Positions 13,001 through 28,000 of a stretch of DNA of 64,000 nt are shown piece after piece. The stretch lies in contig OY829329.1 of the NCBI GenBank assembly GCA_963691655.1, positions 54,263,408 to 54,327,407 on the forward strand. Reading direction: 5' to 3'. Below the pieces are notes generated by a model. That model saw only the letters and a list, made by a program, of their open reading frames with translations, searched no databases and was not told where the DNA came from. The DNA comes from Toxonevra muliebris. Its lineage: Eukaryota; Arthropoda; Insecta; Diptera; Pallopteridae. A program made the translations under genes and the position numbers. The number at the start of each line of letters is the position of its first letter. Positions within the stretch are counted from its first letter, which is position 1.

Positions 13001-16000
13001 AGCCTGAATTGTCATTACCAATGTTCAATTTTAAACATCAAGTACTTCATTCTTTTCAATTTCCGCACTTTCCGCAGAAAGGGCGGAACAACGTTTACCG
13101 GGTCAGCTTTTTATATATAAATTTATAAGTTATATAGGGAGACCCGAATGTGAAGCACTGCGATCTCGAAGATATTTTGTGTCAACACCTTAATTAGGAC
13201 AAAATACCTAGAATAAGCTTCTAAAACATAAACCATTGTTTCTTTGCCCACTCCCCAACGGTCGATTTCGAAGAGGCCCAGCCAAGTCCGCACAATAGAT
13301 CAGAGCTAATATGCATAGTTGATGTATCTTCCGTAACCAGAAACTACTATCGGCCCTCTCATTACCAGCAATGATCAGTGGCTAGGCATCCAACAAGCGT
13401 GACTTTGTTATGTTTCTACTCCGAAGACAATCAAAAAAAAATCATGACGGAAGTGCATTCAAAGCCACCTGGCTGCCAGAAAAAAATAATAATAACTGCG
13501 CCTTTTAACCTCTGTTGATAGCTTTGAAGAAATATTAGTCCAAACATTCAATTGGGACTAGATTTTAATTTAGGGTCCAACAACGTCAGTGCCCGAACTG
13601 GGAGATTATGTAATTCATAGATCGCTGTTTTCAATCAACGTCAGAGAAAACGATTTCACATTTACATCACTCACGCCGTGTCACGGCGTCTCATGAAGTA
13701 TCACTGCGAAAATCAAGTATCAAGCTCTTTTTTACTTTAGAATTTTAAATTTCCAAGGATTATAACTGCAAATCTAATTAAGATATTCAATACTTTATCG
13801 CATCATATGTGAAAAAAAAACTGTATTAAATTTAATATAAAATGTTGAAAGCGCAATGAAAATAAAATTAATGGTGCAATAGAAGATTTAGAAAATATAA
13901 GTCCTAAAAATAACATAGTGCATTAAGTACATGCTACTTCTGCTGCTTATACTTTTCGTATACGCTTAATATAGCTAATAATAGCGCGCTCATCACAGCT
14001 CGTAAATGTGTATGTGGGAGCATGTCTGTATGTGTGAATGAGTAGTAATACAAAATTTACAACTCATAACTCATTTAAGCCAACTTCATAAATCCTTGTC
14101 ATAATTTCATTCTCAGACACTTGTTTATGTATGTGCGTTTGAAATTTGCTACTCCGTGAAGGAAATGGATGAAAAAAAACTGGAAAACTTATTTCACTTT
14201 GAAGGAAATACATAAAAATAAGAGAAAAAAAAAGCTCAAACTCAAACTTTGTGACATAAATATACCAAAAAAAAAAAATGAGAAGAAGAGCAAAAGCGGT
14301 AAAGTTAAACTTACCACCACGACTTTAAGTTGGCGTCACTTATGAATCATTTATATTCGTAGAGCAATCGCTGTGCTTCGAGAGAGCTGCACCATTTTCC
14401 CGCTCTTTCATTTGTTCACATATTACACAGAATGCAATTCAACTGCTGTCGATGATGAGCGAACAAACGAGCGAGAGTTTTATACAAAGGAAATTATTAT
14501 AAATAACTATGAGTTTTTTTTTAAGTATGCGCATAAATGTCAATCGCATCAAAATTTTAAATGAGCTTCTAAATCCTACATCATGTAGCAAAAACAAAGA
14601 AAAAATATACGCATAAGAAGCTGACTGCATTTGAAATATTTTTTTTATGCTGATGAGTGTTCATGATAGTTTAGCATTTTAATAGTTGTAAGCTATTGGA
14701 GAAATTCAAATGCAGAAGCTCAACACGTAGACGCTCAACAGTTGAGTCTATCCAATTTTATTTCTCTGATGATGATGATGAAATATAACACTAAAATTTA
14801 TATAGCACATAAAATGAAATTTTAAAATGATTTTTATGTAAATGTTCTTGTAGTTGAACACCTTTTTATTTCCGCTGTGCATCAGCCATCAGCAGCATCA
14901 CGGAAGTTATTGGGTTATTTCCATTCATTTCTCATTCATCATTTATCAACAGTAAACTTAAATCCTTAAAATTTAATATAGCTCTTAATATGAAAATGAG
15001 CTGCTTCAGAAATGAGCTTGTGCTAATCATAATAATCGAAATAAAAGGAAGAAGACATTTTGTTTCTTTGTTATTTTCGTGAAATCATCATTAGGAATAT
15101 TAAAGCTGACAGATTAATTACGTATTTATAACGTAATTAATGAGCGATTTCATTTAGGTATTATTAAAAATATGATAAAAGCCGAAATGCATTAATTATT
15201 CATTGAATATTAAGATTATTTTTGAATGATTTTCTTATTTATTATTTTTTTTTTTTTTGCTTTGTTTAAATATTCACATTTGCAATTTGATGAGCAGTCC
15301 ATAAAATGAAAGGAACACAAATGAAAGGAATAAAGAATGGATTTTCTTAAGAAATACTCGGATTTAAATAAATAAAAATTTAAGAGATAAACACAAACAA
15401 ATTCATAAAGAGTAAGTTTCGGTTAATTGACCTCCGCTTAATTGCATTTCCCGATTAATTGAACCAGAAATTATGCAATTAAACGGAGATTGTTTTGAAT
15501 GCGAAATACAAGCTGCGTTTTAATCGCTAGCTAGTTTAACATAAACGAATAAAACGACCAAGTTGTTAAGTCTCTTCTTCGTTTTATTGTTGTTCACAAT
15601 GAAACTGCCCTAGCAGCTAGAGGTGAAACATTTTAATGGATCCCAGTCATTGCGATTAATCGTGGGCATTATTTTTAGTTTTTAGTCTTCATAAGAAAAT
15701 TTATTGATGATTTTAATTTATTTTCACCGGCAAACATTTCGAATCTTTTCCTTTTTTTGTTTTTTTTTGCCAAACTGTGGTGCTTCTTCTTTTACTTATG
15801 GCAGTTCACAATAGAATTTGATGTAGTTAAGCTACTTGTTAAATATACATAACAGCTATGCTATCTCTGCGGCTTTGTTTTTGTTTTCCCATATCATTAT
15901 TGCTGCTAGTTATACATAACTAGAAGCAAGTGGCGAATAAAACGCAGCTACAATTTCTTTTAGATGAATTTGGCATATTGTTATCCGTGAAGGACAAAAA

Positions 16001-19000
16001 GTTCCGCATTTAGTAAATTAATAAGTATTTCCGACCAAGCGGAGAATATTGAAAATATAGTTACAAATCGGAAGGTCTATCAATATTTTTAATTCAACAG
16101 GAGTTAAAACAAAACAGAGAAAATCGTGAATTCCCATTGGTCCCGCTTTCTTTTGTAGCACGCCAGCCTCTGGAAACAAGAGAAAAAACATTATTCGAGA
16201 TCCACTAAAAGATTAATTAAATTCTAGCTTCTTAGCTAGAGACTAATTTTAGCATATCAGTCTAGCCAACGGCACACAAACACGTCATTTCTCGTCAGGA
16301 AGTGGTAGAGATCAGGGATAAAAGAAAAGTTGGGATAGACATGAGCCCTTCACGGTCTCCGCTCAGTTATTATTAAGGATCTATGCGGTGTACTATGCGA
16401 AGTTATGCCGAAAAATAGTGGGTTTCTAAAATTTTTCTTAGAGATATCAGTGATTAGGTTAACAGAAAAAACTAGCCTTGATATAATATGAAGAACGGCC
16501 CAAGATATTCGGGTGTCATTCAATTTTAGATTGTGCAGACATTTTTCACTCAATTTATTGTCCAAAGCTCCACGAATTAGAGACGGAAAAAAAACCTTTT
16601 TTCCTTAAAAATAGGGACACAAAATTTTTGGTCGCGAAATTTCATTTTTGAACCTAAACGAAATTTATTTTCCCTGCTCAATGGCGGGTCCTGAAATCTT
16701 CAATAGGGAGGTGGGGTCTGAGATTTGAACATTTGCTCTGATGTTTTATATTATGAGAAAAGGATCAGTTGCCTTCTTTATGCAGCTAAAGCCTGCTTAT
16801 CATGGTTGTGAGTAGGAAGCTCGGACTCATACGTCTTACGTTTACTCAGAGAAATCCGATTTTCGATGCGTTTTGATTAGGGATCGTCATCTCGGGTAAA
16901 CAGTCAACACCCCAGTTTTTCTGACTACAAGGAAATATTTTTGAAATATCGAATCGAAATTGCTTGTCAACTCGCTAGTAATGAGTCGACCAGTGAGTCG
17001 ACGTGCGATTTCTAAAAGAGGTGTCTGAGTGTGGAAGATATGTGTGTACTAGGCGTTTACCCAGACAATCCCAATTTTCGATAAATTTTGAAGAGGTTTT
17101 CTGTCAATAACCCGGGTTTTTCTGAATACAAAAAATAGTCTGTTTATTCCTCGAATTTCGATTGTTTGGTAACTTGTTAAAAGTGGGTTAGGGAGTGGTG
17201 TGAGATTTATGAAATAGAGAGAAAAAGTATGTACTAAGTATTCCGATTTTAAATGGGTTTTGAAGAAGGGAAACTCGTCTAGAATTTTTAATCGGTTTGC
17301 AAAAAATAAATTTGTAATTCCTATGTAGAGTTTAGAGTTGTGGGTGGGCTGGACTTAACCAAAGCACTCAACGAGGACCATTGTGCTATACCCAAGGATA
17401 GTACCAGTAGAAGAGAGTAGAAAGACAGGAAAGTTATGTAGGAATAAATGGGAAGAAGAAAGGTCTAGGGTCTCTCAATCTCGCACTTCTTTGTTTCACT
17501 GATGAACCTTAGAAGCTTAGGAAGAGGGAGTGTATGGACATTATTCATACTCAAGATATCACAACCCAACAGCCATAATCTGATTCTCGCTAACGCCGGA
17601 CAGCTACAAAGATAATGCTCCGTAGTATCGTCGTCCTCAAGACACAATTGGCAAATTGGATCGGTGATGACGCCCATGTTAGTCATTTGCTGACCACATG
17701 TGTTGTGCGCCATGATGACACCCACTAGTAATCTCAGGTCCTTTCTTCTCAGTTTGAGAATAAATTTGCGGTTCTGCAGGAGTCAAGCTCGGACCATCTT
17801 TCTCTATGGATAGAACCCACGAAATTGTTGATCCAATGCATGATCTTCTCAGAACTTACTCCAAGAAGGTTCCGGACCCCATGGTGTAGTTACAGAGCCT
17901 TCCTTAGCTAGTTTGTCAGCTAGTTCATTCCCTGCAATACCACAGTATCCTGGAACCCATATAAGGCATAACTTGTTGTGTTTTGCAACACTATTTAATT
18001 TTGCGTTACACTCGCTGACCAATTTTGAGAAGCTGACAGGGTTAGCAAGAGCCTTCAGTGCAGCTTGGCTATCACTGCAGATACCTATGAACTTCCCATG
18101 CCACCTCTTCTCAATTATCGAGCTCACCACATCTAGGATAGCGAAAACCTCCGTTAGGAAGACTGATGCCATCTTTCCAGTGGAAGCAGAGTACTTGGTC
18201 TCATCGTCCAAGTGCCAACCGGATCCAGTACAGTTTGAGGTTTTGGAAGACATATAGAAGACATGACGAAGACACCGGATTAATGCCATCATGCTAGGGT
18301 TGAGTAGTGGGGTACAAATTGTGTCAAATCTGTGGTAGAGTGAAAAAAATATATATGTAATTTCTCTGGGTCTATATGCGTGCATAGCTCTGACTTGGTA
18401 TATATTTCTGTTTTGTGTGACTCTTCAAACGTAAAATGATTTCGGTCTAAAAGAGGTGTGGAAAGAGGTTTAGGGTAAAATGTATTCATACTAGGCATGA
18501 GCGTTCATCTCTCTTTTTGTGCTTTAGCTCCTGGCAAAATACATCCCCCTTAAGTCTTAGCATCTGAATCATTTTATTTCAAGTTCAATTAACTACCAAA
18601 AATAGTAGTTTTCCAATTAATTTAATTTTTTGAGCCATCAATGTTCAACAATCATTTTGGTATAAATTTCTATGAAAAACAATTGCTACAATTTCTTCAT
18701 TTCTATTTTAAATCTAAAACTCTTCTACTTTCCATAAAAAAAACACAAATTTTCTCATGTCTTCATGAAATAAAATTATCACAAAAAGATATTGTCACCT
18801 CGGTGATATTAACTTGCCTCCCTTACTCACTTTCTCCCCCACTATAAGGTATGTACTAAAACGGATTACAAACCAAAGAAACAAGAACATTGTCACTATG
18901 AAAAAGAGTCCCATTGGTGTCGTAAGCAAAGAAACTTGAATATGTTCAAGAAAACAGATGAAAAAAAAAACAAGAAAAAGAAAAACAGCGAAAAGATTTT

Positions 19001-22000
19001 TTCTACTTGTTGTAGCATGAAATGAAATCCTTGAAGGATCATCATCGTCATCATCATCAATATTACCATCATCACTCTACAGTACAAAACCACGACCATG
19101 GCAATCATCAGGGACAATAACAACAGCAGCAACAACAACAACGTTATTATCATCATCAGTATCCTCATCGTTAGAGTGTAACTAACCGGAAAAGTATTTC
19201 AATGTTTTTACTGTTACAGCATTATTGTTAACGCATACGTTTTATTTGAGTAGCTGTTGTTGTTATTTTTGTTACTATTGTTGTTGTTGTTGTTGTTTTG
19301 TGCTGTTGTTACTGCCAAATGTTTCCAGACACTGCTACTATGTATATACTCTACTATAGTACCAAAAAATGGCATAAACAACAGTTTCACTTGTTTATAC
19401 AGAGCGGAAAAGAGATATGGAAACAAGAGCAACAATAGATAACTGTTATTGTTGTTGTTGTTTGTGGAGATTACCATCCATGTGGTCTTTTGCATTTAGT
19501 TAAAAAATATACGTGGTATTTTCGTAAAAATTCACCAATATCTGTCTACATACCAAGTCAGCGTCAACAACCAAAAAAAAAAAAAAAAAAAAAATGGTAT
19601 GCACAGCTCCTAGCTAAATAAAACGCAGAATTTTTGTTGAACTTGTCAGTTGAAAGTATTAAATATTGGATACTTTAAAAAGTTGGGTTTTTTCGAGGAA
19701 CTTACCCACACGCTATCGAAAGAGACTAGTAGTCAAACTAAGTACATTGTCTATTGCACTGTGTTGCTTTTTAATATACTTTTGCATCAAATGTACGAGT
19801 AAATTTGAGTAAATTCTGTGGTAGTCAAAGACAGAAAGCTGGAAATATATTTAAAAATATGTATTCAAAACCGGATCCAGAGATTTCCCAGTGGGAGGTG
19901 GGGGTGGGGACGGCTTAAATTTTTCTTTACATTAAAAATATTTTTCGATTCATGACTAACGATTAAAATTTATTAAATAAAGTAAGGTGTCAACTCTCCC
20001 CCTCCTCCCTAGGATCCGCTAGTGGTTAAAAATCTTGTGTAAAGAAATATATACGAAAAAAAGAGTTAGCGATAACTAAGCAGCTCGTTTTAAAGATATT
20101 GAAGCTTTTTTAACAGATATAAGTAAATAGTAAACACGTGCGCACTTGACATAGTTCCTACGTGAACATGCGTGAGCGTGACATAAATTCGACGTGGAAA
20201 TGCGTGAGTATAAGTTACTTTTGAGCTTGACGTCGTTATAATTCACAATTTCTTAACTACTTAATTTTAGTGGTTAAAAAATCAACACTGTGTTTTTCTT
20301 CTCCTAAGAATCTTGCACATTCAAAATCTGGCATCACTATGTAACATATAGTATATGGATATTATTTATATAAGCACTTTATTTTTTATGGGGAGAGGGA
20401 CTCAAAATGGACATAGCATTGAGATAATGCTATAGAACCCAAACTGAACAATAGATTGGTAAATTTTATTAAGTATATTTAAAAATTTCGATTTCCAAAA
20501 AAGTGACCCCAAGATGGATTCACTTCAAAAATTCACTGAAAAATGTGAAAAATCAAAAGTAAATACCATGGTCCCATTTTGTTCCTTATTTACATTAATG
20601 ACCTCCCATCTGTTATCCGTCACTCAAAAATTTTGATGTATGCTGATGATGTAAAACTGTTTATTTCACACTATTCTAATGAGGCATACAATTTGCTTCA
20701 ATCTGACGTCGCGGCATTATCACATTGGTGTCAGATAAACTTAATGTTTTTAAATTTAATGAAATTTAAGTCTATGGTCTTTTCGAGACGTCAGCCAATT
20801 CCATCACATTACTTTATAAATGATTATACCCTGGAGGTAGTGAACATTTTCACTGATTTGGGTATAGTTCTGGATCCTAAAATGCGTTTAATCTGCATAT
20901 CAATATGTGTGTAAATAAAGCAAAAAGGAATTTTTATATTCGTTAAAGGATGAGCTATTGAATTTAATGACCCGTATATAACAAAAACACTTTTTACGGC
21001 ACTGGTAAGACTTTTTTTGGAGTATGGTTCAATAGTTTGGAGTCCTCAATATAATTGCTATAAAGACAGACTTGAGTCAGTTCAAAAACAGTTTCTCTTG
21101 TTTGCGTTAAGAAATTTAAGTTGGGATCCATTACATAATTTACCTCCTTACATACATCGTCTCAAACTTATTGACCCATCGACATTAAACAGCAGAAGAA
21201 CAATGCTGAATGTTATGTTTATGACTAAATTACTGAATGGTGACATTCATTCTGAATTTCTACTAAATAAAATTGACTTAAATATCCCAAATCGTTGTTC
21301 AAGGTATCCTATCTTGATTAAATTGATTACTTGCCGATCTAACTATGCCCAAAATGATCCATTACTTTGCATATGCAATGATTTCAACAACCAACATGGC
21401 TTATTTGATATAACTGATTCCTTATTTTCTATAAAACAAGCAATTTTAAATTCCTTAAATGATTAAACAGCTGATGATTCTAATCTGTAGCTGTTTGAAA
21501 TCCGTTGGGATATATTACTTCACCCATTCACGAGTTGCGTTACACAGGCAGTCCGGACTGTTTCTGTTTCGGTCACCGATCCGTTCGCTTTGCGGATGTG
21601 CCCCTCGGTCGGGTGGGCGGGTAAGTGGGTCCGCTGAGATTCGTTCGTATAAAGATTTTAAAGCCAATATTTCATTTTTTTATTATATTTATTCAGAGAA
21701 ATATCATGCAAATTTTAGGCAGAATCATCTGAGTCACAGTTCGGACATGTGTACTAGCTACCGCTGATTTGGGCGCACTTTAAGTGCACTTCTCTCTTAC
21801 ATTCGTGAGTTATATTTAATTTTAATTTTCAACACCAAACACAATATTAATAACAATATGGTATTTTAGAATATTATTATATTGTGTTCGAAATCACAAA
21901 TTTAGATAACTTCACTGATGTCAGGTCTCTTGGAGTATGCATTTAAAACTACGTCTATACAACAACGACAACAATTATTGTAAATAAAGCAGAAGGTGCT

Positions 22001-25000
22001 GTCACCTAATTCAAAAATTTTATACTTAATGCCCATCATGGGGCCCTGTCCATCTTGAAGTTCTCTCCCCTACATAAATTAAAATTTAACAATAAAAAGA
22101 CTGCGCACATGAACATGCGTGAAATTTTTTGGAAAAAATTCAACGTGCGTGAACATGCGTGAGCAGTATTTTTAAAGCCATGAGCATGCGTGAGCGTGAG
22201 TCAAAAAGTACTCACGTGCCCATCTCTACATTCTAGTTGATGAAAGCAGTAAAAATTTAGGATACAAAATTTAGGACACTAAAACCTGAAAGTTCCTTCA
22301 GTGTTGCTTTCGTTTGTCTACAAGTGGTTAACCCAAAGTTAAACGTTTAACCAGCTTATGACTAAAGTTTTAACTTTTTAATTGACCAAAGCAATACGTG
22401 ATAAAAAGAGAAAAGGAATTTCCCGAGTTTTGTTACTCGCTCCTGTTTTCTTGCCCCGACAAATATCACAAGGTATTTCTTGGTTCAGGCTCATAGAACT
22501 TAATGTTTGATCCCTATTTAATCAAGGTAGCTATCCCCTCCTGGAATCGGCAATAATAACACATGTCATGGGACTTAACCCAGAAAAGCCCTCCCTCCCT
22601 TTCTTTCTTAATTTAAGGGTCCACTACGTACTCTGGGCAGCTCTCAGTTCAGGGACTCTAGCAGATGACCCCAACATAGTTAGACTAACTCCGAGATTTC
22701 AAAGCTTTATTACGCGGTATATTAGAGAAGTATTTTTTCCACACCCTCATTTGCTCTAGATCTATTAAGAAAATTCGATCATAGCCCCTCCCTGGGAAAT
22801 CTCTGAATCCGCCAGTGCTTTTATCCACCAGCGGATAAAGGGGAAGGTCGTGATGTTTTGGGGATAAATTCAACACATATTCCAGCTATTACGTTTCTTA
22901 CGTAAAGGAACGAAAAATCTACTTTTCTCACTACTCCACAATCTTAGCATCCAACAGTGATTTCATCAGTATGATGAATGCATTCTTAAGCATAATGATT
23001 GTGTTCATAATGTTGAAGATTCTAAACATCATACCAAGGCCGTATTTAGGGGGGAGGTTTTGGGGGTTCTGACCCCCCCAAAATTAAAAAATAAATTTGA
23101 AATCTTAGTTACACTATGCGATCAAATCCGATTTGTTTTCTTCGACATGAGGTTTGACTACGGATTCAAAAAGAGAAGGTGATACTGAGCACTGCTGCAT
23201 TCATAGTTTTTCTGGGTCAGTAACTGTTTTTGATTTAATTTTTCGTCCTGAATCAGTTTGAAAAGTTTAAAAATTAATACAAATAGAAAAAATTATCGAA
23301 TCCTTGTAAAATAAGACTTGCTTGAACCCCATTTTTTTCCTAAAACGTGACGTAATGGGAAGTTTTTGACCTCAGATTCATGTTCAACGTGAAAAATTCT
23401 TTCGGAAAAACTCCTTCTTATTAGCAAAACCCATCTTAAAATTAATTTTTTAACGCATTATTGCTCAGAGCACCACGACTAGAAAGATCTCTTTCAATGC
23501 TGTGACTTCACGAATCTAGGGAATATAAGCCAACCTCATCCGGGTTCCTTATCATTGATAATGGTTCAAATTCCCAATGATGATCATTTAAAAAAAATGA
23601 GCCTCTACTATTTTTGGTAATTTTTTTGAGGTTGGGTACATCATCAGAAGTGGGAAGTCAATGAGTTAATGAAATTATGTCCCTCACGATAAAAAAAATT
23701 CACTAGAATGCACATTGAATAATATTTATTTGAAAAAATTTAATTTGATTCTTCTGGTAATTTTTTGTCACTTTTGGCCATTAATCAGGTTAAGATTAAA
23801 AAAAATCGGAAAATTTTTCCTAAAATTTTAATTTTATAGGGTCCATCAAATGTATCATTGATTTAATTTATTGTATTTAAAAATCAGTTTGATAAAAATT
23901 ATTTATGAATATTTTCTTCGAATGAAACCCCCCCCCCCCCCCCCGAAAAAAATTTCTGGCTACGGCCCTGCATCATACTGATAAAATTGTACATCAATTA
24001 AATGCAAACTGATTAATCAAAGATATTTAGTATATAATAATGTGATTCATATTGATATTGAAATTCTTAAGAAATTTGTTGTGTGTTCAAACAATTGTGC
24101 CGAACTTATTTTTGACCTCCAGAGAAGTTTAATATATCCCATTAGATCACTCCTATATATTTTACTTCCTTGGGTAAAAATTTGATTAACGCTCCTTGTT
24201 TGAAGAAGATTTATACTGTGTAAATAGAAGTATTCTACCAAGGTTTTCAATTAGTTTTTCTATTTTCAGCTCTAACTGAGTTTATCTCATAATTCTTCAT
24301 AATTATACGAAAATAAATTCCTAAACAAATTAACTAAGCCAATTTTTTCGCACCCGAGTCTATGTAAATATTGAATATTTATATTTACCTAACCATTTTT
24401 GTTACTACTGATTTGCTGCTGCCTGGTGTTTTTCATAATTAACACAGACAACAGAAAAAATTCATTAATTTGCATAAAGATTTAAGTACTTCCTTGCTAA
24501 GTACATAAATATGCGGGAGGAGGCTGTCACTCAGCATAAAAAGAGAAAACAAGATAAAAACAGAAAAAAAAAAACAGAGTAAAAACTTAAAAATGCAAAT
24601 TAAAAATGAAAAGTGCTAGTAATTCTCAAAATAACAAATAGGAAATGTTTTAATTTCCTTCTTTCAGTTTTTTTTTTTTTAACATTCAGCTTAGTACTTT
24701 AAGTAGGGCCTTTTTGTGTCTTTTTTTCGCGAGGCTGTTTCTTTCGCTTCTCTCTCCTTGTTGGGAGAGCAAACAATGTTGCCCTTTTTCTAGCAATTTT
24801 CAACTTTTTTGCTTTTGTTTGTTTTATTAAAAAATTAATTTAAGCAAATACTTTAAATATACAGCGTAATTATTTTTGGCTGCCGACAGATACATAGAAA
24901 CCAACAGACAGAATTTTAGCCGAAACAACAGAAACAGATAGAAAAAAAAAACAAAAATTTAACCAAAAACCGTAAGGAAAAAAAGGAGAGCACATAAAAT

Positions 25001-28000
25001 AGCCCCAGGCGTGCAGTCAGCATGAAATTCTAAGAAAATTTTTAAAAAATAAAATAAATATACACAAAACAGCCCATAAAAAATTGTATTTTTCTATACG
25101 GCATACTTTTTCAATTTTAATTCAAAAAAAGTAACAACTTTTTTGCTCCTTTTTTCTGTTGTTTCTTTTGAGCTTTAAAATTTGTTCTGCCTCACTCAAT
25201 TTGATGGAAAATGTCTTAATTGAATTGTTAAATGAAGTTTGTTTTTATGTGATAAAAAAGAGCAAATGAAAATAAAAAATCGCTAAGGAATTAAAAGAAA
25301 TCAAACAGCGTTAAATGAAGGCTTTAACAAATGAGGGTCAGAAAATGTTTAATACAAGCTAAACTCTGCTACCTTTTCTTCTTCCTTCCTACCAGCTGCC
25401 TGGTTTTGCCTTTTTGTTAAACTTTATTTGGTTAATAATAAAGACGAAAGAAAGTGGCAAATGAAAAAACATGATAAAAATCAAAGTAATAAAAACTTGA
25501 GGATTTTTAAAAATGTGCACACGTTTTTGAACTTCGCAAAAAAAGGTACATAAAAATACAAAGAATATTGTCAATGAGAACATAAATAGAGCAAAAAAGT
25601 AAAAAAAAAAAAAATCGTGAAATGCTTTTCTCATTATCGAATTATCGAATGAATGCCTGAAATTATCAGGCCCTTTACTCACACACACATACACACATAC
25701 ACTTCCTCTTCATGCCTATTTAATTTTGTTATTTATTGAATTCCCCTTTGATTCTTTTTTTCTTATTGAACACACTGAAATTGAATTTTCTTTTCTTATT
25801 CCCGCCCCATAAAAGAAACTTTTTCACCTACAAATATTTTCTTTTTTCTTTACTAAGATTAGTTCAGATTTTATGCAGCTCAACGTAGCTCAATTTGCAA
25901 AAGTTTTATACACTTATAAAGATTTTATTTTCAACAAGGATATAGCAAAACTTTAATATACTTTAATAACAAAAATTTAATAATAAATATTTACACATAT
26001 TTCTTTTTCCTCTCTCTCTCTCTTGTTATGCTATATAAAGAATTTACTTAAATTTTTTAAATTTTTTACTTTTGTGCACAAAAATATTTGACTACTATTT
26101 ATTGCAATAGTGCAGCACACTTACTTATTTAAGTTTTTAAAATTACCCATATTTAGTTAGCGAATCTATGAGTATGCACCTTTTGCTATTCAGAATGGTC
26201 ACGCATCAATATAAACTCATAAATTCATAAGTTCAACTACTTTGGTACTAATAATAAAACTTTTTCTCATGTTACTTTTTTCTACTACTAAATAGTACTT
26301 TAGTCTGTTAAGAATTGCAATAAGCAACAATTTTGTTCCAATTGTGCTTACCCAAACACATTCATATGCACACACAGACACGCACCCACATACACATGTT
26401 TACTGATATACAATGGGGACTTTGAAAATTATTATCATTGCATGTTAATTTCAATGGGCAACTTCATCTGTGCACAAAGTCTTTAAAGCACACATACATA
26501 TATAAATAAATGTAAGCAAAATCAGGTACCTTCTAGGCGAAACTGATATTCTAGGCGAAACATGGATTTACATCTTTAAATAGCCGTTAACCCGATCAAA
26601 AAGCTGAAACACTAAATTAAATTTTAAATATTTTGAACCGATTCCTCAGATCAGATTTAGAATCAGCAGATCCACAATTTCTAAAATTTGCTGAGAAACT
26701 AGACCTATTTCAACCTAAACTGGAATGCGCATTTAGAGTGAGCTTTTACTTCTTTACTGGAAAAGCTTTTTAACTACCGAAACCTCAATTTAAAAATGTT
26801 TGGTATAGGAAAAATGTGAGTCAACTTATGGTATTTTGGACCCACATTTTTAGAAAATCATGGCTGACAGAAAAATTCAGGTCAGATTCAGAATCACCTA
26901 AAATTATTAAAAGAGTCTTTGAAAGTTGAACTAAGGAGTGAGATTGAAAAAATCTTAAGACACGTTTTACCTAATAATTTTTTTGGGTGTAAAATTTAAA
27001 AATTTCTTTGATCTAGTTATCTTTGAAAAATATGTCAGTTGGTTTTTTAATGACAAACATGTTGAATTATTGTGAGTTTGATCAAAATGAGTGAAGAAAA
27101 AGAAGTACATCTTAAAATTGTTAAAAATTTTCAAAAAAATCCAAATTGGTCCTACAAAAAATTGACCAAAGAATTGAAGGTCTGCCGTCAAATTGTTTCC
27201 AATGTTGTTACACAGTTTCAGGAGAATTTAACCATCGATAGGAAACCTGGTTCGGGAAGAAAACAAAGACCACATGATATTGGAAAAGCCAAGAAAATAG
27301 AAAGCATATTGAAAAGATCTCCAAACACATCTGGTAGAAAAGCTGCCCGGTTTGCCCAGTGCTCTGACTATTTGGTGCGAAAAGTTAAAGCCAATGCAGG
27401 TTTGAAAACATAAAAAATCCAAAAAGTTCCACACAGGAATGCTGCAAAAAATTTAGACGCCAAAAGTAGGGATCGGACATTAAAATCGAATTTCATACAA
27501 AAATATTCATGGTGTATAATGGACGACGAAACGTATGTACTGGCAGATTTTACGCAGCTTCCGGGTCAAAATTTTTATGTTGCTGATGCTCGAGGAAATG
27601 TCGAAGAACAATTTAGAATCCCAAAGCAGACAAAATTTCCTAAAAAATTCCTGGTATGGCAAGCTATATGCAGTTGCGGCAAAAGAAGCAAGTCATTTGT
27701 TACAGTGGGCTCTATAAATACCGAAATATACATCAAAGAATGTTTGAAAAAAATACTTCTTCCTTTCATAAGAGAGCACAATGTGTTCATATAATATTTG
27801 TAAAATATTATCAATTAAATAATAAAAAAAAATCAAAACTCTAAGATCAACCGTTTAAAAATTATTGAATTTTATATATGTTAAGATTTTTTCTAATACA
27901 AATCTAAAATAAAATTCTGAGAAGATTAACGAATCCAAGAGTTGGAGAAATGAGAGTTTTCCATTATATAAGTGTATATTTACTGGAAAAAATTTCTGAA

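Noticed and set aside
19216..19495. Poly-Asn and poly-Leu open frames on both strands
   Set aside because: Caused by TTG/CAA trinucleotide microsatellites.
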